From contig NC_088915.1 of assembly GCF_963576675.1 (NCBI RefSeq), positions 43,119,501 through 43,183,500 on the forward strand: a stretch of DNA of 64,000 nucleotides, given 5' to 3'. A program made the translations under genes and the position numbers. Shown piece by piece: positions 10,391 to 22,000 of this stretch (its first letter is position 1; the number at the start of each line of letters is the position of its first letter). The notes beneath the pieces are model-generated. The model searched no databases, was not told the DNA's origin, and saw only the letters and a list, made by a program, of their open reading frames with translations. Origin of the DNA: Euphorbia lathyris (lineage: Eukaryota > Streptophyta > Magnoliopsida > Malpighiales > Euphorbiaceae).

Positions 10391-12197
10391 TCTCCATTTC
10401 TTTTTTTTATATATTTTCTTTGCTTTTTCGTTTTTTATTTTTGATGTTTTCGTAGTTAGTTTTGTTATCTTTTGTGTTTTCCTTGTACTTTCCTTTTTAT
10501 CTTTAATATATATTTATAACTTTTTTGTGTTTCGTGTTGTGTCGTTTTATTTTTGTAATCGTTTTATCTTTAATATGTTTTTTATTTTTGCACCAACAAT
10601 AAAATTCACGCAGGGCATACCCCCTTGTACGCCCCGCGTAATCCTCCTTTCTTGGAATAAATTGCCCAGAAACTCAAACACGCGGGGCGCCCCTCTGCCT
10701 GCGCCCCGTGTATTTGAGTCTCTGCCCAATAAGCGCTCAAAACGTACCTCCTACGCGGGGCGCCCCCTAGGGCACGCCTCGTGTAGGACCCAAAACTTTG
10801 AAGAGCCTAATTTTAATTTCATGTCTATTTTTGTTTTTGTTTTTCTCTTCTTTTGCGACGCCCTTGGAATAGGCGTCATTTTAATAACGCGGAGGGCCGT
10901 GCAACCCCGCACTTTCAGTTTGTTTTGCACTAACAAAAATAAAAATAAATAAAAAATCAAATAAACAACAAAATAATTGAACTAATTTATTGATTCTTTA
11001 AGTTTTTCCGACACGCTACCTCTCCCTCGGAAATAAAATAAAAATTCCGTTATTTGTCCTTAAAATAAAAAGACGGAACACACAGGATCAGTTTTAGTGA
11101 GTCCTAACCCACATGTCATCTCCATAATGAAATTTAAAAAGGCAATAAAAACGGGCTTTTTGAAAAGTTTAGCGAAGGCTCGATAGTACACAATTTAAAC
11201 CCGAAATTTTGTGAGGTAATTTTGAGCCTAAAAGAGTTCGTACGAGAACTCTATTTCTTTCACAATTTTCGAGAGCTTTGACTTCACTCGACTCATAGAG
11301 TTTGCACCTAATACCGGGTTTAGTACACTTATTTTAGTATAAATGGCAATAGATGATAAAACGAACCCACTTAGGCTAATTCTTTTCTTAAATTATTTTT
11401 CTCGCTTTCATTAACCTCTAGGAAACCCCCTTGAGCCTATTAACCGACTTTTTGTTGTTAATACCCTTTTTAACATTTAACCCTTTTTCCTCTTATTTAA
11501 ATACCAACAAGATCAAATCGCACCAAAATTATCCGAAATAAGCCAAAGGCCTTGACAAGTAAAGCACCAAAAGCTTTCGAAATCGTTTTTGTGCCGCTCT
11601 CAAACGAAAAATAAAAAAAATACAATAAAGAGCAAAAGGCATTCTCAAGCTCCACCCGAGCAATTTCGAGTCATGTTTCACGAACTCGCCAAGGCCAAAA
11701 TAAAAATACGGTGCGATCGCCAAAATGGTATTTAAACTCGAGTTTCCAAAAAATTAACCACTAAAAAGCCACCCACATTACAACCCCCCTCCGGGTTCAT
11801 TTTTAATATTGCCTAAGCCATAACATAGGAGGAAAAACCCGGATAAAAATGCAAATTCAAAGTGATCTCGAGTAAGTGCAAAGAAGAGTGCTAAAACACC
11901 GACCCACCAAAGTTTGAGCGTAAGAGTGAAATCCATTGGTGAGGTACTATCGGGTTCTCAAAAGATAATCGACCCCCGTTAATATTGCCTATTAATTTTG
12001 ATTATGGAGGTTTCAAACAAGTTTTGGTCACTCGATTGTTTGCGTAGGTACTTACCGAAAACTTTGCATAAAACTTTAACTTTGAAATCACGCACTTGGT
12101 CAAACCAACCGTCGGTTTGTTTCTTAATAATCTCAATCCCTTGTCTTTCGATTTCTTTTACTTGAGGACAAGTAACACTTTAAAGTCCGAGGAGGTT
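10391..12197 (+). other. non-coding 3' region and polypurine tract of composite A
   Basis: A T-rich stretch is followed by three more motif pairs (10609/10629, 10680/10702, 10754/10775) and then a long A-rich spacer without a convincing gene. It ends in TTGAGGACAAGT...GTCCGAGGAGGTT (12164-12197), a polypurine tract directly before the TGATAGG of LTR-2. Confidence 0.6.
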
Positions 12198-12363
12198 TGA
12201 TAGGGGTATTTTATCCCTATCTTTTAGCGTGATTTACGGTTTAATTTGAGATTAAATAAATAAGTTTAATTACAAAAATAGAGTGTTTTAATAAAATAAC
12301 GTAGTTAGAATAAAATTCATAGTGTTAGTTAATTATCTTTGTTTTTGGTTGAATTTATGAAAT
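12198..12363 (+). repeat. LTR-2 of composite A, left piece
   Basis: Starts TGATAGGGGTATTTTA as LTR-1 does, and is cut at 12363 by T1. The final GAAAT (12359-12363) is duplicated at 39339-39343. Confidence 0.9.
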
Positions 12364-12422
12364 TGATAACATTGAGATATTATCCTAAGGACCAAAAGGG
12401 ATATTCACCTAGAGAACGCCGC
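12364..12422 (+). repeat. T1 5' LTR, left piece
   Basis: The 59 bp are identical to 38856-38914 of the 3' LTR. The last five bases GCCGC (12418-12422) are the target duplication of element O. Confidence 0.9.
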
Positions 12423-15235
12423 TGTAGACACTGAGTCGGAGGACCTGTGACGAAAACCTGAAAACAAGACGGTTGAAGTGATTGATTCCGGAAGTTTTGA
12501 AAAACAAAAAATATATAAAGAATACTAAGCGAAGGAAAATTAGCGGCACGGCGCGGGTGCTTAGCGGCATCCGGCACGCAGACGACAATGGTCGAACGCC
12601 CGCTCGGCGGCGCGGGACATGCGCTCGGCGTCCGTCGGATGCACCGCAAGTGGCACGCTCTCGACGTCCGAGCAATGCCCTGGTCCGGTGGCACGGGGCG
12701 CGCTCTCGTGGGCCGCTGAGCGCACGTGCCCGGTAGCGCGAAGCGCGCGTTCGGCGGCCGCGACGTGTGAGCGTCCGACGGCACGGGACGCGCGCTCGGC
12801 GGCCGCGGGATGCGCACGCCCGATGGCTCGAGGCACATCCCGAGGGTCGTCGGGCGGGCGCCCAACCACGTCGGGCGAACCACGTCCGGGGATCCGTTTG
12901 CCTATAAAAGGCACGGATCCCCATGCAAAAAAAAGGGGGGGAATGGAGGGAGAGCTTCTCACACTAGAATATTTTTTCTAGAGAGAAGAAGTTGATTTTT
13001 TTAGGAGAAAACATTTTTTTTCCTAAAAATTGAAAATCTCCAAATTTCCTAAGTTCAATTTTTACTAAATTTTTCATAAAAAACGGAAGCTCGCGGTTCG
13101 TGGAATCAATCGGCTTCGACTGTTAGATACCGAATTCAAGGTATTATCCGAGGACTAGACTCTTTATTTTATTTAAGTTATTCTCTTCTTCTATTTATTT
13201 TTTTATGCTATAGTTTTTATTCATTTAGTTATTTATTTATTTTGTCACACTTTATTTAATTAGTGTATTTATTTAATTTTCATTTCGTGTTGAATAAAAT
13301 CCGGTTTTGTTTTAAAATAAAAAACCTCGTTTTGATATCCCAATACGAACCGTGATCCAATAAAAAGGTAGTTCGGGTGTCGAAAACGTTGTAATTATAA
13401 GTTTTTAATTTAAAAGAAATTTCCCAAATAACGTTTTAAAATAAAAACATCGTTTTAGGAACTTCCGTTTTCGACTATGATCCATTTTTGGTAGTTCGGA
13501 AATCCAAAACGATTGAATTAGATTTAATTTAAAGCTTTTGAATAAATCTGGAAACATTTAGGAGTGCTGCTGTAATTTACCTATTCTGTCACTAAATGCT
13601 GTTTACCGACGGATTTTCCGTCGGTAAATCTGCCAAAATGTAAAAAATGCCATTTCAGTCCATTTTTCTTAACTTTTAAGGTTTTAATCCTTAGTATATA
13701 TACATATATATAATTATGTAGTATATGTTTTTTAGCCTATATATTTATTTTAGAATATTTGTATATCATATTTATTCCATTTTACAATATAAGTATAAGT
13801 ATATATATGTATTCTTTTTTTATTAATTTGGATTATGTTTTGAATGTTAGTTATTTGGTATTTTGAGAAATAATTAATATATATTAGCATATGGTATTTT
13901 TGGTATTTAAAACTATAGTAGTTATGTATATGTATAGTTTTTGGAACATTTGGGTTATTTTAGTGATTATTGAATAAAATTATTTTTGGATAAGAATTAT
14001 TTTCTTAGTTATAGGATTTACTTATTATTTTCACATTTTCAAAGTATAGATATATTGTACCTATTATTTTTATATATACATATAGCTTCTTTTGTATTAA
14101 CTCTTATTTTATATTCTATTTTTGATTTAAATATATATACGTATGTACAAATGATTTTCTTTACCCTTTGAGCCCATTCATGGGTCCATATTTCAAATGG
14201 GCTTTATTTAAGTGTAAATATTAGTTAAAATAAGTTTATTGTTGTAATTATAACAATTAGAGAGTCCATTAAATAAGTGGGGAAAATAAATCACAAAAAG
14301 AGAGTTTTCAATTGAATTATTTAAACTAATGAGTTTTTTTTCTAATGTAAATAAATAGAGTCATTCTTGTTAATATTCCAAATCGTCTTCAAAACACCAC
14401 GTTTTAAAACCTTAATCCGTTCCAAAGGCGGATTAAAGGATCATTGTAATTAAAATCGTTTTCTTTGCAAATAATAGATTTTTGAATCATTTTCTTAAAG
14501 GATTTGTACAAAATGAAATTGACTTGTATGTTTAACCACGTTTTCTTATTAAAAGGTTCTTTATCTCAAACGTTTTCAAATACTCGAGTCGTTCCAACGG
14601 CGATTCGGGTAAGCTTCATCAAACGAGGTTTTAAAACGCTCCTAAATCGTTCCAACGGAGATTAAGGTGCGAACCATGTAAATAAAACTCGTTTTGGGGA
14701 AATAAGCTAGTGTAGAATAAACACACAACATAACATTTAAATACAGTTGTAAATAAATCATTTCTTTCTTCCCTCTCTGTGTATGTATAAACATAAATGG
14801 GTGATTCTTTACTGAGGTGGCTTTTCAATATCATATGCTCAAAATGGTTTCTAAAAAGAGAAAGAAAAGGGTTTCAAATGAATTTTAAACTTAAAGAAGT
14901 ATACGATTAGTCCGTTATCGCCTAACATGCTGAGTAGGAGGCCGGTGGTTCATAACCGGGCGATGTCGGGGTGCCTAGTAGCCTTTCTCCGGAAAGGAGC
15001 TAGCCTTCTCGGCTCGTACCTAAGTTTCCTGAACCCACACCGGTCTCCCGCAAGGGATCGGTGTTCATTTTCCCATTCGTGGGTGGCGACTCTTCCATAT
15101 CTCCGAGCTCCGGTCCTGCCGAGCAGCTTGATTCCACGATTGGTTGCTTTCGGCGCCAATCACCGCTTACGTCGCCATGAGGTTGTCCACCCCCCGGTCC
15201 GCCCGGGAGATTAGGTCGCGGCACCTCGTCTAACA
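12423..15235 (+). repeat. O 5' LTR
   Basis: 2813 bp. The first 480 bp is very GC-rich (repeated GCGCTCGGCGGC-like words), then the LTR turns AT-rich and ends with a GC-richer stretch and GTCTAACA. It differs from the 3' LTR at roughly 40 single positions and lacks a palindromic block of about 100 bp present there. Long GC-rich open frames inside it are compositional. Confidence 0.92.
12903..12910 (+). promoter_or_regulatory. TATA box of O 5' LTR
   Basis: TATAAAAG just downstream of the GC-rich block. It is conserved in the 3' LTR at 27054. Confidence 0.65.
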
Positions 15236-15237
15236 AG

Positions 15238-15254
15238 TGGCGACTCTGCTGGGG
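15238..15254 (+). other. primer-binding site of O, tRNA-Arg type
   Basis: TGGCGACTCTGCTGGGG lies two bases after the LTR. It fits the 3' end of a plant tRNA-Arg (…CAGAGTCG-CCA), the primer class used by Ogre-like elements. The tRNA assignment is from memory. Confidence 0.7.
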
Positions 15255-17336
15255 AAGCGAGAAATTTGATTCCGGAAGGCGTGTATTAAGCCCTTAACGG
15301 GGACGGATCGTTTTACTTCTTTTCGTATGCATTCATATGCATTATTGCAAACCCTTTGGGTAATTTCCGCGAAACCTCTAGCGAGAGTCCATTCGTCGCT
15401 CGAAAGAGGCTAGCGTAAGTTCCCCCTTACAGTAAGGCGCCAGAGGGTCCCCATCCATTCGTTAGGGGCGAATCTGTGCGGTCCTGTGAGGTCCCGTGGT
15501 CAGCCGTGTCAGCATATAGTAGCCTTAGAAGTTTCCATAGGATTACCCGTTACTATTTTTGATGTGATAAATGAATCAGTTCGTGTTTTCAAACCGCCAT
15601 GATACGTGTCTAATCCTAAAGTATGTAAAGAAAATGAGACGATGCGTTAATATATACTTATGAATCGACATACTAATTACCCTAAAAACATCGAAACAAT
15701 TTGAACTAAAGACGACTTAGTTATCTCGTATGAATGAACATGTGCGACCCGCCTTGTCCCTTTCAGTGTCCCGACGAAGGCACGTGTTCAGGAAATACGT
15801 TATGACGTAAGCACGTATTAGTATGAATCGGTTCGGTGTTAAGGATAGTTACATTTCGATACAAAAGACTATATTAACAATAGCCGTTATTCACATTCTT
15901 TAAATAAATTGGGATAAAACGAGATCAAGACAAAACGAAAATGAAGAACATTTCTGTCCTGAACGACCCTGTCATAACACGAAAAGTTTCACACAAGTAG
16001 CCCGTCCCTTCCGAATGAAAGACGAGCTTTTACGTTATGCCTCGTGTCGTTCTTAAGAGAAATGGATGTGTCCGTACAGATGACTAAGAAAATAAAGAAG
16101 AGAAAAATGAACTAAACGACCAAAATCATTCCGAATCTACGATATATATTAATACCGAGAGTAGTTAAAGAAAATAAACCAATATCGTTGAGTACGTGCC
16201 TCGAACGAGTGTATACCCCGTTTAAAATCACAAAGCCGAATTAAGCCAAACCATATAATTGCGCCATATGGACGAGACTGCGGGTTTTGACTAACGACTC
16301 GATCATTTCGACCGTTACCAAAACTGCAAGAAATATGGCCCGATGTACGTGTTTGCTTAATTCGTGCCTAAAGGAAAGAGAACGGTGATGTCCTCGCTTT
16401 GAATAAGCATGCGATTCAACGAAACGTTGATTTTCTATAACCACACTAAGACGATATATCCCGTGGATTGGGAAGAACAACGAACTGTTGCTAGCCGAAA
16501 GGTTACCGTGCGCTCAAAATAAGACTCGCCGTCTTTTTCACGTAGCTAAAATGAGCAAACGGATCCTCGACGCTAAGAACAAACGCGTTACGCGATGAGT
16601 CCGTTCCCTAAAATAAAATTCAAAAGTGATTCCATCACTAAATAAACATGTGGTTACGTCTCTCGATAGATCCAAAAGATCCCGTTGTAATCCAAAATCG
16701 AGACACGAACCCACGCGAACAAAAGGGAACGAGTCATCGACAATAACGAACGATTGAACTAGAAGAATAACTCGAACCACGTCTAAAAACTGAGATGCGC
16801 TCAAAGGGAGTCAAAACCCGAATTAATGCGTCTCGCAAAAGGACAAAAGATGAGTTATTCTGAAAGGACAATCCAACTTGGTCAATTTCTTAATCACCAA
16901 ACGTGGATACGTCAAAACGAACTGTGTTGTCTGATGAATGATTTAATTTCCCGTAATAATCGACGGCATCACGCGTCCCCTGGACCGCAATGTGAGCCAA
17001 AACCCAAAATTCTAGAAAAGAGACCTGGACCGACGAGTGTGTGGAGGAATAAGGGTGGAAGAGAGATGTTGTGATACATGTAAATAGAACTAACGTTTGT
17101 TCTTCTTATCTTATAATCGTAAATAAATAAACGCACACACCACGAATCATGCATATAAAAATCATGCATACATACTAATGGGTACCGTTCGCGCAGACGT
17201 CATCATTAGGCGGTTGTGGTTTCGCGAGAGTAATCGGCTTGTCAGATAGTTTGATCAGCTACGAGTAGACAGTTCGGAATCAGTAGTTGTGGCTTCTGAA
17301 TCATCTTCGTCTGGGTATACTCAGTCTTCCGTCAGT
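15255..17336 (+). other. 2-kb leader of O without a recognisable gene
   Basis: A-rich, scattered short frames only. Ogre elements often have an extra ORF here, but I see no credible one. Confidence 0.5.
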
Positions 17337-18755
17337 ATGTCTGCGACCGACGAGAAAGTGGCTGAATTGGAGAATTCTGTGAACAATATCAATGATCAGC
17401 TGGCCGCGATCTTGGCCCAGCTAGCTGAGTTAGCACTGAAGGACAACAAGAGTGGTAGTAAGCGTGCTGAGAATGAGGTGAACGATGGCCCTCGCTTTGG
17501 GAATGAGGAGGATTATCAGGATTATATCCGAAAACAGTTAGAGAAAGAGAAAGCTAAGGAAGAGGAGTGGAAGCAACACATCACATAGCAAGTGCAGGAC
17601 TTGCGCGGAGGAAGTTTCGGGAGTCAGGACTTTTATAACTTGAAGAATTGTTTATCGGCAACAGCTTTGCCTTTGAAATTTCGGCTCCCCGACATGAAAA
17701 AGTTCGATGGAACTGGAGATCCCACCGCTCACATGAATCAGTATGTTGTTGTGATGAAGCACACGATCCTGACTGAGGATCAAGTCCTGGGGCTGTTTAA
17801 CACCTATCTAGAGGGGGCTGCCCTCACATGGTTTCATGCATTGCCGATGGTAACAAAGAGGGATTGGAAGGAATTAGCAAAGTCGTTCATCGCTCAGTAT
17901 AGCTTTAACACCATGCTGGAGGTCACTTTGAAAGAATTAGAGAGCACTAAGCAGCAGGCTAGGGAATCCTTTTCCGATTTTGTGAAAAGATGGAGGGCTA
18001 AGGCCGCAGTGATGAAACAAAAGCCGCTCGAGCAGGATCAGATCCGAATGGTGGTTGGCAACACGTTGCCGTATATCAAGAATGAGTTGCGGTATATGCC
18101 GTTTACGGATTTCAATCAGATGTATAGTTGTGCCTTGACTGTCGAAGGTGATGGGGAGCCGAAGAAAGCTTATACCAAGTGGACGAAGTCTGGATATAGT
18201 GCCGGAGGGCCTAGCGCGAGTACGGAATCCGCAGCAGTGAAAGTGGTTGATCTTAATGCTATTGAAAAGAGGCGGTTCGCCAAGTTCGATCAGACCTATG
18301 CTAAAGTTTTCGAGCGTCTGCAGAAAAAGGGATTGTTGAAAGCCCTTACCCCGTATAACAAAGCTCAACCTACTCCGCAGATTCAGGCTAGAGGGTACTG
18401 TGAGTTCCACAGCAGTTATGGACATACGATTGAGAATTACGAGAGGCTGAAACACGAAATCCAAGATTTGATTGAGGAGAAGAAGATAGCTGATCCTTCG
18501 TCAGCAAACCCTTCCGTTAGGCGCAATCTATTGCCTAATCATAGGGTGAGCGTGATCGGAGCTGGTTTGACAGAAACTGTAGTGATGGAATCCTTTGAGG
18601 AAGATGTAGAGGAGTTGTTGGACTCCGTCGAAAAAAGCAATGTGGGAAAAGGTCTGTATTGTCCTTCTTGGGTGAGGAACGAGAGGATGAACCGATGGAA
18701 GAAGGGTCAGATGGTGGAGCACCGTATGATGAGGATAGTGCTGAAGAGACCGTAG
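17337..18755 (+). pseudogene. gag: O gag part 1: coiled N-terminus, capsid repeat CA1, zinc knuckle
   Basis: The frame opens upstream with GTG at 17289; the first ATG is 17337 (MSATDEKVAELENSV). A short coiled-coil (about 17337-17440) and charged stretch are followed by an in-frame TAG at 17586-17588. CA1 spans about 17670-18150: KKFDGTGDPTAHMNQY, LEGAALTWFHALP, DWKELAKSFIAQY, then the C-terminal ESFSDFVKRWRAKA. The zinc knuckle (18390-18435) reads CEFHSSYGHTIENY, with Tyr where the last Cys is expected. The frame runs to 18755, but the acidic linker to the next repeat is read in a different frame from about 18659, so the reading frame changes there. Gag would form the virus-like particle in the cytoplasm. 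Confidence 0.8.
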
Positions 18756-19033
18756 AAGGGTCGTCTCGGACTATTGTGCCAGATTTGAGTTTGTTTAGTG
18801 GAGGAAGAGATCCCGAGGTGCACTTGCGTGAATATATGCACAACATGTTTATTGAATCCTTCGGAGTAGATGAGATTGCTCAGTGGTTTCATCATTCGCT
18901 GGTAGGCGAGCCTTTGGAATGGTTCCACTCATTACCCGACTCTTGCAAGCATGACTGGGATCAATTATCAGATTTATTCTTAGAAAAGTACCAAAGAGCC
19001 GAGGACAGGGCCGCAGAGCGCTTCGCAATGTAG
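18659..19033 (+). pseudogene. O gag part 2: capsid-like repeat CA2
   Basis: An acidic linker (GEEREDEPMEEGSD) is followed at about 18770-18994 by a second copy of the N-terminal capsid motif: LFSGGRDPEVHLREY, then HHSLVGEPLEWFHSLP and DWDQLSDLFLEKYQ. Only the N-terminal half is present (about 75 residues). The frame ends in TAG at 19031-19033, and the same frame continues directly into CA3, so the stop is probably a nonsense change rather than a gene end. It overlaps the end of part 1 in another frame by about 97 bp. Confidence 0.75.
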
Positions 19034-22000
19034 ATTGGACCTATCAAGCGTCCGCTACCGAGGGTTAGCAAGTATAATGGCAATAAGGATCCTATGGAAC
19101 ACCTTCATTTTTACTTGTCGGCTATGGCACCCTTGGGTTTTAAAGAAGAAGAGATCACTAGCTTGTTTTGTAATTCGTTGATGGGTGAACCGTTAATGTG
19201 GTACATGTCGCTGCCGATGTATGTTAAGACCGATTGGGCAGCAATGACGAAAAGATTTATCAAGGAGTATACAGTATGGATGCTGGCAGAGCAAACCCCT
19301 GACTCCCCGTCTTACCAAACACCTGATGCGGTGTTAGCAATGCCTAGGTATGGTGGATACCAGGATCCTGTGGAGCATGCGAGGATATTTCGCAATCATA
19401 TGTATGACGCCGGATTTCCGCAGTGTGAGTTGCATGAACATTTTCCGGAAACCTTGATGGGTGAAGCCTTATTGTGGCATCAGGGTCTATCAGAGGAGGA
19501 GATGGGTCATTGGATACCGCTCCAAAGTGCCTTTGTGGCGAGATATGAAATGTACATTCCATGGACGGGATCCCTGGATGATCTGGACAGGATTAGGCAA
19601 TTCCCCGAGGAACATTTTGTGGATTATGCTAGAAGGTGGAGGCACCGTTATGAGCAGTGTAATGAGACAATGAGCGATAAGGTGCAGCTTATGTGCATAC
19701 AACGAGGTGCTATTCCGTTGGCCGCAAGGAGGATGAGCCGGGTGTCCCTCCGTGACTATGATGAGTTGATAGGTTGGGCTTTGTACGGATCGGCGGATCC
19801 CTTTTTCCTGAATCCGAGTGTTCCTCACGTCATGGATTTAATGGTCGTGGACATTTGGGAGAGTTCCTCGGATGAGGAGGATGCCAATCGAAGGGTTCCT
19901 ATTAACATTTGGGACGAATCGGATGATGAGCCGGAAATTGCGGTAATGACGAGATCAGGTCGTGTGGCCGAGGGAAAGGCACCAATGGTAGAGACTGAGA
20001 TTGGAGAAGGATCGGCTCCTAAGCCCGATGACCAAGTTCTTGAGCAGTTGAAGAAGACGCAAGCTAAGTCTACGGTCTGGGAAGTTTTATGCCATTCTAA
20101 GTACCATCGTGAGAACCTGATGAAGGAGTTGCAGAATTTGGTTATTTCCACCGATACTGAGCCGGCAGCGCTAGTAGGGGCAATTATGGCTCGAAAGAAG
20201 ACTGAGATCACATTTACCGACGAGGATCTCCCAGAAGAGGGGAAGGCTCATAATAAGCCATTGTATATCCGAGCGGAAATTAACGGGAAGAAGACTAGCT
20301 GTGTGATGGTCGATGATGGATCGGCCATTAATGTTTGTCCGTTGAAACTCTTGTCGAAGTTGGGAGTGGAAAGAGGAGACTTGACGGCCTCTGAAATAGT
20401 GATTAGAGCATATGACGACAGTCGTAGGCACATTGAAGGAGTCTTCAAGGCCAAGTTGAAAGTGGGGCCGCACGAGGAAGAAACTGAGTTCACGGTGTTG
20501 GATATCCCGGTAACTTTTGTTGTGCTGTTGGGACGCCCTTGGTTCCATAAGTTAGGAGGTGTGCCCTCCACGCTCCACCAGATGATCAAGTTCCCCTTCG
20601 GGGAGGAGATAGTGACAATCAGAGCTGAGAAATTGAGCTCGGTGGCAGCATTGGGGATTGAGCCTCAGCTTTTCTCCGGGTTCCAAGTGTCCGGGATTTA
20701 CGAGTCAAGCATGACCACCGACGTGGTGAAGATGATGAAGGGAGGTTTCATCCCAGGAATGGGCTTAGGAGCACACCATCAGGGGTTGCCAGAATTTCCG
20801 GATTTTAAGAGTCAGAAAACCCGGAGGGGTTTGGGATATGAGCAGGGAGGTCCGTCCAACGTGAGCGGTGAAGGAAAAGTGGGCCTAAGGAAGTACTTTG
20901 TGAATGAGGGGCATGGAAAGGCGTATTCAGGGACCCCCGAGGCATGGACTAGCACAGAAGGGAAGATTCTGCCGGGGTTCAAAATCTTCAATGATGTTGC
21001 CGACTGGGGCAAAGGAAAGGTGAGCTGCTTTGTCGAGGAGATTATGATGCTAGACTTGAATGCCGAGGAGCAAGTCATCACCATTGAAGCAACTGCGGGA
21101 GCGGTGGATGAGCCCAGTACCTCCAAGGTTCATGAGGAGCCCGAGAACCCTGATGATGAAAATTGTATTACTGCTTTGTTTGAATCAGATGATGTAATCA
21201 CCCATGCTATCAATGAAATGAATTCTGATTTTGCTTACTTGCTTGATGTCGATCATGATCATTCCATGCATTCTCATTCATATAACATGCCTGCATTTGA
21301 AATCAATACAATAGAAATGTCAACTTTCAATCTTGGTACGGATGAAAATCCTAAACTTATACAAATTGCTCAAGCATTAACTATTGAAGAGAGAAAAGAA
21401 TTTGAGAGAATAATTAAAAAATACGAAATTGTATTCGCTTGGACATACGAAGACATGCCTGGAATTGATCAATCTATCGTAACTCACCGCATTCCAACTT
21501 ATCCCGAAGCAAAGCCCGTAAAGCAGAAGCTCCGACGTATGAGACCCGAATGGGCAGATAAGATCAGGGAGGAGGTGAAGAAGCAGTTAGAAGCAGGATT
21601 CATCGAAGTGATCGACTATCCCCCTTGGGTCGCAAATGTGGTACCAATTGCGAAGAAGGACGGCAAAGTGAGGATGTGCGTCGATTACAGAGATCTTAAC
21701 AAGGCATGCCCCAAGGATGAGTTTGCATTGCCTCATATCGACGTATTGATCGACAGTGCAGCATCAAGTGTATTACACACGAATGTGGATGGTTTCATGG
21801 GCTACATGCAAGTTCAGATGGCCGAAAAGCACAAAGCAAAAACCTCGTTCACAACTGAGTGGGGGACATACTGTTACAGAGTAATGCCGTTTGGTTTGAA
21901 AAATGCCAGGGCAACTTACCAGCGAATGGCCACAGCACTGTTCCATGATATGATACACAAGGAGGTAGAAGTCTATGTGGACGATATGATGGTCAAATCA

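Noticed and set aside
12380..12995. Overlapping 120-171 aa open frames on both strands in the GC-rich start of the O 5' LTR
   Set aside because: The block is GC-rich and stop-poor in all frames, the peptides are Arg/Ala/Pro repeats, and the same frames reappear only because the LTR is duplicated.
13986..14171. 61-aa hydrophobic frame in the O LTR (again at 28143)
   Set aside because: AT-rich low-complexity sequence rich in Ile, Tyr and Phe codons; duplicated because the LTR is.
14927..15236. 95-aa frame near the end of the O LTR (again at 29084)
   Set aside because: It lies in the R/U5 part of both LTRs, has no similarity, and the GC-richer leader explains it.
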